64,000 nucleotides of DNA from Channallabes apus (GCA_030522415.1 CM060121.1:27375412-27439411); one strand, 5' to 3'; shown: positions 50,572 through 61,560, numbered from the stretch's first letter. Notes: generated by a model not told the origin, from the sequence alone. Program-made: numbers and translations.

Positions 50572-52035
50572 TTAACGTAAGGAGTGTAAGGAGTGGTAGG
50601 GAACGTGGAGCAGGAGTGCTTCTGAAATCATGGTGGATCTGTGGCTTGGCGGGTCGTGACAGTACCCCCCCCCCCTATGAACGCCACCTGGCGTTCTAGC
50701 AGGTGCCTCAGGGTGGAGTCTGTGAAAATCACTGATGAGGGAGCGGTCCAGGATGAACCTGGTAGGTACCCAACTTCTCTCCTCAGGGCCGTAGCCCTCC
50801 CAGTCCACAAGGTATTGGAGACCACGTCCACGGCGGCGAGATTTGAGGATTCTACGGACTGTGAAGGCCTCACCCCCGTCTATGAGTCGAGGAGGAGGGG
50901 GGGGTTGGATGGGTGGAGATAGTGGGCAGGAGACCAGTCTGCGAATCTGTGAGACATGAAAAGTGGGGTTGATCCGGCGCATGGATAGAGGTAAGGCCAA
51001 CCGGACAGAGCATGGGTTGATAATACGAGTGATTGTGAACGGACCAATGAACCTTGGCGAGAGTTTCCTAGAGGTGGTTTTGAGGGGAAGGTCACGAGTA
51101 GATAACATGACCCTTTGGCCGATGTGATATCTGGGAGCTGGTAAACGGTGGCGGTTAGCCTGACGCTGGAAGGAGCTGACAGTGCGTTGTAATTGGGCAC
51201 GAGCCCGCTGCCAAGTTCTTCTGCATCGGCGGACGAAGGCTTGGGCAGAGGGAACTGCCGCTTCCTCTTCCTGGGAGGGGAATAGTGGTGGCTGATACCC
51301 AAGGCAGCAATGGAACGGGGACAGCCCTGTGGAGGAGGTAGGGAGCGAGTTGTGGGCGTATTCCACCCAGGGTAGGAAACGACTCCAGGAAGCTGCATCC
51401 CGAGAGGCCATGCACCTTAATGTTTTTTCCAGTTCCTGGTTCATGCGTTCAGTTTGTCCATTGGTCTGGGGGTGAAAACCAGAAGAGAGGCTGGGGGTAG
51501 CACCAATAAGGCCACAAAATGCCTTCCAGAAACGAGCTGAGAATTGAGGCCCTCTGTCAGAAACAATGTCCAGCGGAAGTCCATGGAGACGAAAAACCTG
51601 GTTGATCAGAACTTCGGCTGTTTCTTTGGCGGACGGAAGCTTGGGTAACGGAATGAAATGGGCTGATTTGGAGAACCGGTCTACAATGGTCAAGATGCAC
51701 GTGTTATTGTCGGATGGTGGTAGTCCAGTGACAAAGTCGATAGAGATGTGAGACCAGGGCCGATGGGGGATGGGGAGGGGTCTTATGAGGCCCTCAGGGG
51801 GGCGGTTAGTTGTCTTATTTCTCAAACAGATGTCACAGGCAGCTATAAATTCCTTGACATCTTCCTTAATAGTAGACCACCAGAACCGTTGCTGTAGGAG
51901 TGAAAGTGTGCGTGTCACCCCAGGGTGACAAGCCAACCTAGAGCTGTGAGCCCAGCCAAGTACTTGGGGTCTCACTGACGCAGGGACAAAAAGCATCCTG
52001 GGGGGGGACATTACTTGGGCCTGGTTCCTGATCAA
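50572..52035 (-). pseudogene. Gypsy B integrase with chromodomain (frame open)
   Basis: 487 codons open: HHCC finger ([10 protein letters not shown]...CDIC), DDE core in [19 protein letters not shown] and [13 protein letters not shown] module ([10 protein letters not shown]) and chromodomain ([20 protein letters not shown]). The frame is separated from RT/RNase H by stops at about 52,036-52,065, so as a polyprotein it is interrupted. It reads past the polypurine tract into the LTR remnant. Confidence 0.9.
50585..50661 (-). repeat. Gypsy B 3' LTR, truncated to 77 bp
   Basis: Begins TGTCACGACCCGCC after a G-rich polypurine tract (reverse of CCCCCCCCC at about 50,665-50,673) and breaks off at a TGTAAGGAGTG-like direct repeat next to the DNA element. 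The full 5' LTR is about 825 bp. Confidence 0.85.
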
Positions 52036-52062
52036 GGGTTCACTGAACTAGGTTTTCCACTT

Positions 52063-53920
52063 CTAGCCGCATAGTAGCCACAAGACATGGGGGGGGAGGA
52101 TGGTTTCAGCTGTGGGTGTGTGCTGGGAGGTGGAAAATTGCCGGGAGAGCCTGCTTGTTCTTAGAGCCTGGCCGGTATGATAGTGTGAAGTGGAAGCGAG
52201 AAAAAAAAGTGACCACCGCGCCTGACGAGAATTAAGTCTTTTGGCCGACTTTAGATATTCAAGGTTCTTGTGATCCGTCCATACAAGAAAAGGGTGTTCG
52301 GCTCCTTCCAGCCAGTGTCTCCATTCTTCGAGGGCCAGTTTGACTGCCAAGAGTTCCTGATCTCCAATGTCATAGTTTCGTTCTGGGGGTGTGAGTTGGC
52401 GTGAGAAGAAGGAGCAAGGGTGAAGTTTGTTGTCCTTAGGTGATCTTTGCGAGAGGATGGCCCCTACACCGGTCTCAGAAGCATCCACTTCCACTACAAA
52501 CTGGAGGGAGGGATCGGGTAGGGTGAGGATGGGTGCCATGGTAAATCGACGCTTGAGCTCGTCGAAGGCGTTGCTTGCCAGGGGGTTCCAGTGAAACGGG
52601 GTCTTGGTCGACGTGAGTGCTGTGAGTGGGGTTGCCACCATGCTGTAATTCTTGATAAAGTGACGGTAAAAATTGGCAAATCCCAGGAAGCGCTGAAGTT
52701 CCCGTCTGGAAGATGGTAGTGGCCAGTCAGTTACCGCCTTAACCTTGGTGGGGTCCATTTGGATGCCGGACGGTGAGATAAAGAAGCCGAGAAAAGAGGT
52801 GGAGGAGCAGTGAAACTCGCATTTCTCTGCCTTGACATACAGCTTGTTTTCTAGCAGGCGTTGCAGAACTTGACGGACGTGGAGCTTGTGTTCCTCCTCA
52901 GAGCGTGAAAAGATTAAAATGTCATCGAGGTAGGCGAACACGGAGACGTTGAGGAAGTCTCTGAGGACATCATTGATGAGTGCCTGGAAGACTGCTGGGG
53001 CGTTGGTTAGGCCGAACGGAACAACCAGGTACTCGTAATGGCCAGTAGGGGTATTGAAGGCAGTTTTCCATTCATCGCCCTCCCTTATTCGGACCAGATG
53101 GTAGGCGTTCCTTAGGTCAAGCTTTGTGAACACGCAGGCATCCTGGAGTAGTTCAAAGGCTGAAGACATTAATGGGAGAGGGTAGCGATTCTTGACCGTG
53201 ATCTCATTTAATCCCCTGTAATCAATGAAGGGTCTGAGAGACTTGTCTTTCTTATCTACAAAAAAGAATCCTGCTCCTGCAGGTGAGGAGGAGGGGCGAA
53301 TTATACCTGCTGCGAGTGACTCGTTAATGTATTGTTCCATAGCCTCCCTCTCTGGGCGGGAGAGAGAATACAGTCGGCCCTTAGGAGGGGAGGTGCCAGG
53401 GAGAAGATCGATAGCACAATCATAGGGGCGATGAGGTGGTAGAGAGACAGCCCGTGATTTGCTAAAGACCTGTCGAAGATCATGATATTCAATTGGTACT
53501 TTGGTCAGGTCAGGGATTTCCTCTTTGAAGGTGGGAGAGAGTCGCCCTGTGGTAGCAGAGCGCAGACATGACGAGAGGCAGGTGGGGCTCCAGGCCAGGA
53601 TGCTTCGTTTTAACCAATCTATGTGGGGGTTATGTAATCTTAACCCCGGGAGGCCCAAGACAATGGGTGCGTGAGCGTTTTGGACAGCGAGAAAGGTGAT
53701 GGTCTCGATGTGATTGCCGGAAAACTGTAAGGTAACTGGAGCGGTGCGATGAGTGATAGGAGCGAGCCTACTGCCATCAAGGGCCTGAACGACGAATGGT
53801 CGAGACAGAGAAGTGAGCGGGATTTTGAATTGTGAAGCGGCAGAGGTGGAGATCAGGTTTTGGTCTGCCCCGGAGTCTACTAGAGCGTGGGTGATGAAGG
53901 AGCAGCTGGGTCAAGGTGAC
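52063..53920 (-). pseudogene. Gypsy B protease, reverse transcriptase and RNase H
   Basis: The PR motif [13 protein letters not shown] lies at about 53,890; then [18 protein letters not shown] with [16 protein letters not shown] and [11 protein letters not shown] (YLDD), and RNase H with [14 protein letters not shown] and [10 protein letters not shown]. Near the end, phase shifts briefly (after RWSLFF) and returns, leaving the ADALSR motif damaged. The frame ends at 52,063. Confidence 0.9.
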
Positions 53921-53924
53921 AGGA

Positions 53925-54907
53925 AAACATGAACGCTGATCTGGGGAAAGAGTGGAAGCAGGGCCCCCCTGTAACCCCAGAACTACTGGGGGGCCCGACC
54001 TTTTTAGTGGACAGGAGCGAACAACATGGCCTACCTGGCCACAGTAGAAGCAGGCCCCATCATCATTACGGCGCTGACGCTCCCTTGAGGAGATATGTGC
54101 ACGGCCTATTTGCATTGGATCAGGAGGTGGCTCAGGGGTAGTGAGTTTGGGCGCAGGGGTGTAAATTTTACTGGAGGGCTGGTGTTCCTCGCGACGGGAT
54201 CGTTTACGGGCGTCAATGCGTGTTGCCAAGTCAATTAGGCCCTGCAGGTCTGATGGGAGCTCTTGGGCCGCAAGCTCATCCTTGATTGAGTCCGAGAGTC
54301 CGTTGTGAAAACAATCAAAAAGGGGCTTTTCATCCCAGCCACAGGAGGGCGCCAGTGTCCGAAAATCAATAGCGTAGTTGGAAACAGAGCTAGAGCCCTG
54401 GCGTAGTTGAAGTATCTGACCTGCCGCCTGGTGTCCTGTGAACGAATGGTCGAAAACCCTCCTCATCTCATCAGTGAATGTTTTGTACATGAAGCAGCAA
54501 GGGACCTGAGCATCCCATAATGCTGTTCCCCACTCCCTTGCTTTCCCTGAGAGGAGCGTGATTATATAAGCCACTTTGGAGCGTTCAGTGGGAAATGAAG
54601 CGGCCTGCAGTTCAAGAACGAGGGAACACTGCTACAAGAAGGAGCGACAGGTAGACGGGTCACCATCATAAGTGGGTGGGGCAGGTAGGCGTGGTTCATG
54701 ACCAGTGGCATGTACTGGGAGAGAAGGCTGTGGGATAGGTGCCGAGGGTGGTTGTGTTTGCTGTAGCTGAATGGTAAGTGACCCTAAGGTTTCCGTGATA
54801 GTTTGAAGCGTGGAGGTGACCTGCCTAATTTCTTGTTGGTGATTGCCTAAGAGGGCTCCCTGGCTCTCCAGTGCCCCCCTCAGGCGAGCTGCTTCTGCTG
54901 GATCCAT
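53925..54907 (-). pseudogene. Gypsy B gag
   Basis: Starts MDPAEAARLRGALESQGALL with a Gln-rich coiled-coil-like segment, then YDGDPSTCRSFL, where a TAG interrupts the gag domain (54,632-54,634). It resumes in the same frame through AYIITLLSGKAREW, LQLRQGSSSVSNYAIDFRTL and a CCHC knuckle (CFYCGQVGHVVRSC, about 54,010-54,050). Phase to PR is lost near 53,925. Confidence 0.9.
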
Positions 54908-54913
54908 TAGATG

Positions 54914-54925
54914 GCCAGATTATAC
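54914..54925 (-). promoter_or_regulatory. Self-primer binding site of Gypsy B
   Basis: Directly inside the 5' LTR the minus strand reads GTATAATCTGGC. Ten nt (ATAATCTGGC) are complementary to the predicted RNA 5' end at 55,570-55,579. No tRNA-type TGG start abuts the LTR. Confidence 0.7.
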
Positions 54926-55074
54926 TGTTAGGGTTGCAGGTCGGGATGGATCCAAGTGCAGTGGAGCAACTTCTAGGAATTTATTATGTTGGGCGTGAGA
55001 TTCAAAACTGACTTGGCAGTGGTTTTTCTCTGAAAACGTGTTTGTCGCTGAAGCGCCTGCTGCTCTGCGTTGGG

Positions 55075-55300
55075 GAGCTGCGTGTGCAGAGAGAGGGAGA
55101 GAGAGGCGCAGGAATGCGGAAGCCGGAGTGAGAGCTCTGTGTGTAACTTGAGCCTGGGGGGAATGCGGAAGTGCCGTGAGCCGGCGAGAGCGCTGTGTGT
55201 GTCCCGCGTCGGAATGCGGAAGTGCGAAGAGTCGGTGAGAGCGCTGTGTTTGCAGCGTGACTCGTGCGGGGATGCAGAGACGTGGAGAGCCGGCGAGTGA
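55075..55300. repeat. Degenerate tandem repeat inside the Gypsy B LTR
   Basis: GGAATGCGGAAG(T/C) recurs near 55,112, 55,159 and 55,211, each followed by GAGCCGGNGAGAGCG(C)TGTGTG-like sequence; period about 50 bp. Confidence 0.7.
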
Positions 55301-55569
55301 ATGGAGACGTCGCGCAGGTTGGTGGCTGGTTCCGTTAAGCTTTCTCGTGGTCGGGGGCGAGCAGAGTTCAGTACCAGAAAGACGAGGGAAAGTCCGTGAT
55401 CCGAGTTCGTAGTCGTTGAAACAATTCCAATGGTCAATAACAAAATCCGTGAGCGTGGAAATCCAAAACATGAGACAATAACATGGTCGAGAAAAACAAA
55501 GCGTGGTCAGTATCAGAGAGTCAGAGCATGAAACAAAACGCTGGAGAATTGGGCTATGGAAGGCACACA

Positions 55570-55579
55570 ATAATCTGGC
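55570..55579 (-). promoter_or_regulatory. Predicted RNA 5' end of Gypsy B, complementary to the primer site
   Basis: GCCAGATTAT on the minus strand, 30 nt downstream of the TATTTAAA box and perfectly complementary over 10 nt to the bases next to the LTR (54,914-54,925). Confidence 0.7.
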
Positions 55580-55810
55580 GATGAGGTTCTGTTAATGTGT
55601 GGTTTAAATAGGTAGGGGGAATGATTACAGATAGTGCACAGGTGTGTGGAGGGCGGGAGATGAGGAGGTGAGATGTAAGGAGTGGTAGGGAACGTGGAGC
55701 AGGAGTGCTTCTGAAATCATGGTGGATCTGTGGCTTGGCGGGTCGTGACAGATATATCTTAAGAGTCTACTTAGCGCGCGAATAGTGTGCGTTATCGAGA
55801 AACCGGGCCC

Positions 55811-56784
55811 AGAGCTTTCACATAGACCCATAGAAAAAAAAATCAGTCAGGTGAATGTGGTGGCCATTTCAATACCACATCATCATTATCAAGAACCACA
55901 GCTTGCTTCCCATCAATTGGAGGGGGGGGGGGACTAAGTAGTTTATTGTTTATTTTCAGTACATATTTTAACCTTGTTGCTAGTACTGTAGAAATAGTAA
56001 TGAAACACTAGAGCAACCAGAACAATAATGAAGAATAATAAAGAATCATGAATTTGCCTTAAATTATGTCACTCTTTAATAATTATCTCATTTTGCATGA
56101 CTTAAAGTTACAACTTACTTCTTACTTCTCTGTATGATTTGCATGCCTGGATGGATCAAGTGACACTAGAGTGCTGCAGACTTATGTTTGACTCAGCATG
56201 GTTTAAACAATAAAAGACTTCATACTAAATATATATTGTAGTAGAGCAATTGCTAATAAGTGTTAAGCAAGTAAATTGAAACTAATAGGAAAATATGTGT
56301 AGTTATGAAAATGAGGAATTTAAGTTTTGTTCTGCTGATAAGATTTGGAATTAACCTTAGAATATTTCAAAGATTCTAATAAATATATCTTACTGTATAT
56401 TATTCTTGATAGTTTCATGGGTTAGCCACTGTGTGTAGGGCATCTTTAGCGCAGATTACAAGCTCGAAAAAACAATTATAAACACTGGACACCCAGTGAA
56501 AAACCAATGCCAGGTTGAATGTGGGCCAGATGGTCAACTTGGCGATCTATATGATGGACACAGCTGAAAGAAAAACAGCTACAGTAGGTCACTATGCAAT
56601 TTGTAAGTAAACTAGAAACATTTACCTAAAAATTGTCCTAGAATTCAAGCTGTGCTATTTCAACACAGTGTGATTTATAAAGAAACACAACTGTTAAATC
56701 GTCTTTGTATGTACAGTTCATTTTAAAAAGCACAAATGTGATTTATGGAGACACGTGCTGACTCTCCGGTGAACAAAGAAGAAG
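55811..56784. other. Non-coding, nothing firmly recognised
   Basis: A short mariner/Tc-like transposase echo may be present at 55,811-55,915 (GTCAGGTGAATGTGGTGGCC), continuing the sequence left of 48,744. The rest is AT-rich with a poly-G run at 55,921. Confidence 0.4.
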
Positions 56785-57296
56785 ACACAAGACTCTACCA
56801 CCTGAGGCAGGGAGGATCGTCCGTGAGTCACTACACAGCTGAGTTTCGTACCCTCACCGTACAGACCACGTGGGGTGATGCAGCGATCCGGACGTCCTAC
56901 TACGAGGGCCTGGCTTCTCGGATCAAGGACGAACTAGCCGGGCGAGAGCTTCCTGCTACCTTGGAGGGCTTGATCCAACTCGCTCTCCGGATCGACCAAC
57001 GCCTTCTCTCTCGCCCGAAGCCAGCCCCTCGCACCCTGCCACCTGCACCCACCTTCACCGTCACCACCCCACGACCCGCAGACTCCGCCACCTACACCAC
57101 CCCTGGACATGTCGGTTCTCCACCCCCTGCCGTGGTTGACACAGGAGCCGGGGAACCCATGCAATTAGGACGCGCCTCCTTGACCGCTGCAGAACGGGAG
57201 AGACGGTTTTGCGAAGGACTCTGCGCCTATTGCGGGTCAGCAACACATCACCGGGCAGCTTGCCCTCTCCGGCCAGGAAACGCACAGGCCCGGTGA
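56785..57296 (+). pseudogene. Gypsy C gag, 3' part
   Basis: LYHLRQGGSSVSHYTAEFRT starts the recognisable gag domain, followed by a Pro/Thr-rich linker and a CCHC knuckle ([14 protein letters not shown]). A TGA at 57,294-57,296 ends the frame. The N-terminal half is absent. Confidence 0.88.
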
Positions 57297-59334
57297 GAAG
57301 GGAGAGACACTCACCGGGTCACCTTCGTCTCTCCGTCATCACCACCAACTCCTCCCGTCTCACGGTTCAGGTACACCTCCAGGTTGGCCACAAACGAGTC
57401 CGAAGTGCTGCGTTCATCGACTCCAGGGCAGCAGGTAACTTCATTGACTCCTCTTACGCCAAAAAACTGGGGGTAAAACTCGAGGCGTTATTCCAGCCCG
57501 TTCGAATCACATCTGTCAACGGTCGCCCCCTATCCACCAGCCCAATCATCACCCAAACAGAACCCATCACCGTCTCCATCAACGAACACCAAGAACAGCT
57601 ACACTTTTACGTCACCTCCATCTCATCACCTCCCATCATCCTTGGACATCCCTGGCTGCTACAGCATGACCCCCTCATCTCCTGGACCCAGAACGCGACC
57701 TGCAACGAACTATGCCTACGGGCAGCGGCTGGGACGTGCTCTAGGGAGTCCGAGGCCCCAGACGTCGACACCAACTCCATCCCAGAGCCGTATCGGGACC
57801 TGGCGGAGGTCTTCTGCAAACGGCGAGCCACCCATCTTCCTCGGCATCGTCCCTACGATCTCGCCATTGACCTCCAACCCGGTACAGTCCCACCCCGCGG
57901 CCACCTCTATTCGCTTACACCCACCGAGACGCAGGTCATGGAGGAGTATGTGACCAACGCCCTTTGCCAAGGCACCATCAGGCCCTCCTCCTCACCTGCC
58001 GCCGCGGGGTTCTTCTTCGTGAAGAAGAGAGGCGGTGAACTTCGCCCTTGTGTCGACTATCGGGGGCTAAACAACATAACCATCAAAAACTGACATCCAT
58101 TGCCTCTTACCAACTCAGCCCTGGACGCCCTCTCTGGCGCCACCATCTTTACTAAGTTGGACCTCCGGAGCGCCTACAACTTGGTGCGCATCAGAGAGGG
58201 CGATGAGTGGAAGACGGCCTTCATCACCCCTACCGGACACTATGAGAATCTCGTCATCCCATTTGGACTGTGCAATGCCCCCGCCGCATTCCAACATCTC
58301 ATCAACGATGTCCTTCGCGACATGCTCGGTCGGTGGGCATTCGCTTACCTAGACGACATTCTTATCTATTCACGCACCATGGAAGAACATACCCAGCACG
58401 TCAGGGCGGTTCTAAAGAGATTACTCGCCCACCAACTGTACTGTAAGTTGGAAAAGTGCGCTTTTCACGAGCGCTCCACCACGTTCCTGGGTTTTGTCAT
58501 CTTGCCCCAGGGTGTGGCCATGGACCCGCAGAAACTAGAAGTTGTGCGTCATTGGCCCCTACCCAAGACCCTCAAGCAGCTTCAACGGTTTCTCGGGTTT
58601 GCGAATTTCTATCGTCGCTTTATCCGGGACTACAGTACAGTTGCCGCCCCCCTAACCGCTCTGACCCATCCTTCATCTCTCCCTTTTCACCTCAACCCTG
58701 CAGCCGTCCCCGCTTTCCGATCACTTTGTCACCGCTTCACCACTGCACAGATTCTCCACCACCCAGATGCCAGTAAATCATTCGTTGTAGAGGTGGATGC
58801 TTCAGATGTGGGTGCTGGAGCTATCCTCTCGCAACGAGGTCCAGACCAAAAGCTACACCCATGTAGCTTTTTCTCCAGAAAATTTGATTCCACTCAGCAG
58901 CGATACGGGGTAGGGGACCGCGAAATGCTGGCCATAAAGTGGGCTCTGGAGGAGTGGCGTCACTGGCTCCAGGGCGCCAGCGAGCCATTCATAATCTGGA
59001 CGGACCACCAAAACCTCATCACGATCAAAACCATCAAACAGCTAAACCCACGACAGGCGCGGTGGGCTCTATTTTTCGAGAACTACAATTTTCACCTCTC
59101 ATACCGCCCAGGGTCTAAGAACACCAAAGCGGACGCCCTCTCCCGACAGCTGGAGGTGGACATTCCCCGGGCGGACCCCGCGCCTGTCCTTCCCTCTTCC
59201 AGGATCATCGCCCCACTCCAATTGGACCTGGAAACGAGAGTTCGCCAGGCACAGGGTACAGAGACCGAAACGGCAGGTGTGCCACCTGGACGACTCTTCG
59301 TGCCCGAGGTGATGAGACCAGAGGTCCTCCAGTG
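57297..59334 (+). pseudogene. Gypsy C protease, reverse transcriptase and RNase H
   Basis: The protease motif reads [12 protein letters not shown] at about 57,415: the Gly of Asp-Ser-Gly is Arg. Then [22 protein letters not shown] and RT with [16 protein letters not shown] followed by a TGA (58,091-58,093). The frame resumes through [26 protein letters not shown] (YLDD) and RNase H ([28 protein letters not shown]). It ends where the integrase finger is deleted. Confidence 0.9.
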
Positions 59335-60529
59335 GGGACGTCCAAGAGTTTGTCCAGGCATGCCCAGTGTGCGCCAGGGCCAAGAACACCAATCGACCAG
59401 CCCCAGGTGAACTGCAGCCACTCCCAGTCCCTCGACGGCCCTGGACGCACATTGCCGTCGACTTCATCACGGGCCTGTCGGCCTCCGAAGGAAAGGACAC
59501 CATCCTCACGATCGTTGATCGGTTCTCTAAGACCGTGCATCTGGTGGCTCTCGCCGGACTCCCGTCAGCAAAGGAGACAGCAGAACTGATATTAGAGCAC
59601 GTAGTCCGTCTGCATGGGTTCCCCAAGGACATCGTCTCGGACAGAGGGCCCCAGTTCACAGCCCGATTCTGGAAAGCCTTCTGCCGTCTGATCGACTCCA
59701 TCTGGAGTCTGTCACCCGGATACCACCCACAGACTAATGGTCAGACGGAGCGGACCAACCAACAGCTGGAGCGCTATCTGAGATGCTTCATAGCAGATCA
59801 TCAGCGCTCCTGGGCACCCTACCTCATTTGGGCTGAACTGTCACACAACCTCCACACCTCCTCTGCCACCAACCTAAGCCCATTTGAGGTATGCTACGGT
59901 TTCCAACCTTCAATGTTCAACCACCCAGAGCCGGAGGTTGATGTACCGTCCGCCCAACAGTTGGTCCGCAGATGTCGGCGGCTATGGATCACAACCAACC
60001 GGGCCATCCACCGTGCCAATGCCCGCTACACCCACCAACACCGCCATCGACATCCTCCGGGACGACTGTACCACGTAGGTGACAAGGTATGACTTTCCAC
60101 AAAAAACCTCCACCTCCACACCGAGTCAAGAAAACTTTCACCCAGATTCATCGGACCATACCACATCACCCACAGGATTAACCCTGTCACCTACCGGCTC
60201 CAGCTGCCTGCGGCGCTCCGGATCCACCCAGTATTCCACCTGTCCCAATTCAAGCCTTTCATCACTTCACCCATGATTCCACCCACCCCCCCAGCTCCTC
60301 CTCCCCGGATCATCGACGGTGGTCCCGCCTACACCGTGCGCCGAATCCTCGACTCACGCCCTCGGGGCAGAGGTACTCAGTACCTGGTGGACTGGGAGGG
60401 CTACGGCCCCGAGGAGCGGTCTTGGATCCCGGCCCGGTTCATCCTCGACCCCGAGCTAATTCGAGACTACCGTCAGAGGGTATCCTCCACCCCAGGACCG
60501 TCAGGAGCCGGTCCTGGACAGGGGGGTAC
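59335..60529 (+). pseudogene. Gypsy C integrase and chromodomain
   Basis: The two His and the start of the HHCC finger are missing; sequence resumes at [19 protein letters not shown] core residues are present ([28 protein letters not shown]). A TGA interrupts after GDKV (60,089-60,091). The remaining frames carry [13 protein letters not shown] and a chromodomain ([20 protein letters not shown], about 60,370-60,430). Confidence 0.9.
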
Positions 60530-60870
60530 TGTCATGCACACTCAATCTGCGCCCGGCACTAGGACCCGGAAGTAAGGCGGGCGTCAAACCAGGAAGTATA
60601 AAAGAGGTAAACAAACGATGGCTTACCGCTCAGTCATTGAGTTCGGCCCATGTCGGTTTCGGTTGTCGTTTCAGCACCGTTTTTATTTATAGGACGCGGG
60701 TTAAATTTGTGTTTTTCCCTTGCTCCGATTTTGTGAGAGTCCTTAGATTAAAGTCGCGTGGTTATCCTGCCTACTCGCTTCTCTCCGCGTTTGGGTTTAC
60801 CATCCACGCTACATTGGGCTAACCGCTAAAGCTACGTCTTCTGATCCCCGAAGTTAGTTCACTCCTGACA
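60530..60870 (+). repeat. Gypsy C 3' LTR
   Basis: TGTCATGCACAC to CTCCTGACA, 341 bp. GTATAAAAGAGG (60,597-60,608) is a good TATA box and ATTAAA near 60,749 a possible poly(A) signal. Confidence 0.85.
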
Positions 60871-61560
60871 AGAAGTGAGCATTTGTGAGCAGCAATATGG
60901 TTTAATTCCTAGAAAGAGTACTTTATGTACTTAGGGTCAACAGTCCTGAGCAACGGAGAGTGTGGAAAGGAGGTGAAGAGGCGGGTACAGGCAGGTTGGA
61001 ACGGGTGGAGAAAAGTGTCAGGTGTGTTGTGCAATATAAAGTATCAAGATTCAAAGAGCTTTATTAATCCCAGAGGGGAAATTGCTTTGTCTTGGTTACA
61101 GTTGCTTTGATTACTTTACCAGGAAGAAAGGAAAAAATTAGATTAGACAAGAAAAAAATAAAATTAAAGAAATTAAAAGTTTAAGAAAAATAACTAAGTT
61201 ACATATTGCCCTTGAAATGTGTAGTGTCAATGAAATCAGCGAGAATGAAAGGAAAGATGTACACGACAGTGGTGAGACCAGCAATCCTCTACGGCTTAGA
61301 GACAGTGGCACTGAAGAAAAGACAGGAGGCAGAGCTAGAGGTAGCAGAGCTGAAGATGTTGAGGTGCTCTTTGGGAGTGACAAGGATGGATCAAGAATGA
61401 GTTCATCAGAGGGACAACTCATGTTAGATGTTTTGGAGATAAAGTCAAAAGAGAGGCCAGACTGAGGTGGTTTGGTCATGTTCAGAGGAGAGATTGTGAA
61501 TATATCAGTAGAAGGATGCTGAGGTTGGAACTGCCTGGCAGGAGGTCTCGAGTTCTCAGT
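60871..61560 (+). pseudogene. RTE-clade LINE reverse-transcriptase C-terminal remnant
   Basis: Begins with ICEQQYGFIPRKST, then jumps by an internal deletion to YLGSTVLSNGECGKEVKRRV, QAGWNGWRKVSGVLC. After a 0.2-kb insertion it continues MYTTVVRPAILYGLETVAL, KKRQEAELEVAELKMLR, LGVTRMDQE and, past a stop, RWFGHVQRRDCEYISRRML. These blocks are characteristic of the C-terminal part of RTE retrotransposon proteins. The gypsy LTR directly abuts its left end. Confidence 0.85.
61043..61225 (-). repeat. LINE-type 3' end inserted in the RTE remnant
   Basis: Reversed, it ends CCCCTCTGGGATTAATAAAG and TCTTTGAATCTTGA, a common fish LINE 3' tail. It interrupts the RTE frame between VSGVLC and the SARMKGK-like segment. 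Confidence 0.5.

Larger units (their letters stand above)
50585..55750 (-). mobile_element. Gypsy B: chromodomain (sushi-type) LTR retrotransposon, 3' LTR truncated
   Basis: In minus orientation: 5' LTR 55,750-54,926, self-primer site, gag, PR-RT-RNase H, IN plus chromodomain, polypurine tract, then only the first 77 bp of the 3' LTR (50,661-50,585). The 77 bp appear identical to 55,674-55,750. Lesions are a TAG in gag, a frameshift between gag and PR, a small deletion near the RNase H end and two stops before IN. The IN frame is intact. Confidence 0.92.
54926..55750 (-). repeat. Gypsy B 5' LTR
   Basis: In element orientation TGTCACGACC...CCTAACA, about 825 bp. TATTTAAA (about 55,603-55,610) lies 30 nt upstream of the GCCAGATTAT stretch where the RNA should begin. 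It contains a GC-rich degenerate tandem block (about 55,075-55,300) with GGAATGCGGAAG repeated several times. Confidence 0.85.
48744..55810. mobile_element. Terminal-inverted-repeat DNA element (Harbinger-like) containing Gypsy B
   Basis: Left end GGGCCCGGTTTCTCGAAAGC, right end (reversed) GGGCCCGGTTTCTCGATAAC: 16 bp perfect inverted repeat. Subterminal motifs (CTTAGCG, TAAGTA, CTTAAG) recur at both ends. Without Gypsy B about 1.9 kb remains, with no transposase ORF. The GGGCCCGGTTTCTCG terminus resembles common fish MITE-like elements; I could not define the target duplication, so the superfamily is uncertain. Confidence 0.6.
56785..60870 (+). mobile_element. Gypsy C: chromodomain LTR retrotransposon, 5'-truncated
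   Basis: No 5' LTR; homology starts inside gag at about 56,785. The interior order is gag knuckle, PR, RT, RNase H, IN, chromodomain, polypurine tract (GGACAGGGGGG) and a complete 341-bp 3' LTR (60,530-60,870). Lesions are many: stops at 57,294, 58,091 and 60,090, a protease active-site change, a deletion removing most of the integrase zinc finger, and frameshifts. The right edge joins an RTE LINE remnant. Confidence 0.9.

Noticed and set aside
55070..55570. Overlapping ORFs of 156 and 216 codons
   Set aside because: They lie in the Gypsy B LTR and read through its GC-rich tandem repeat; no retroviral or host homology.
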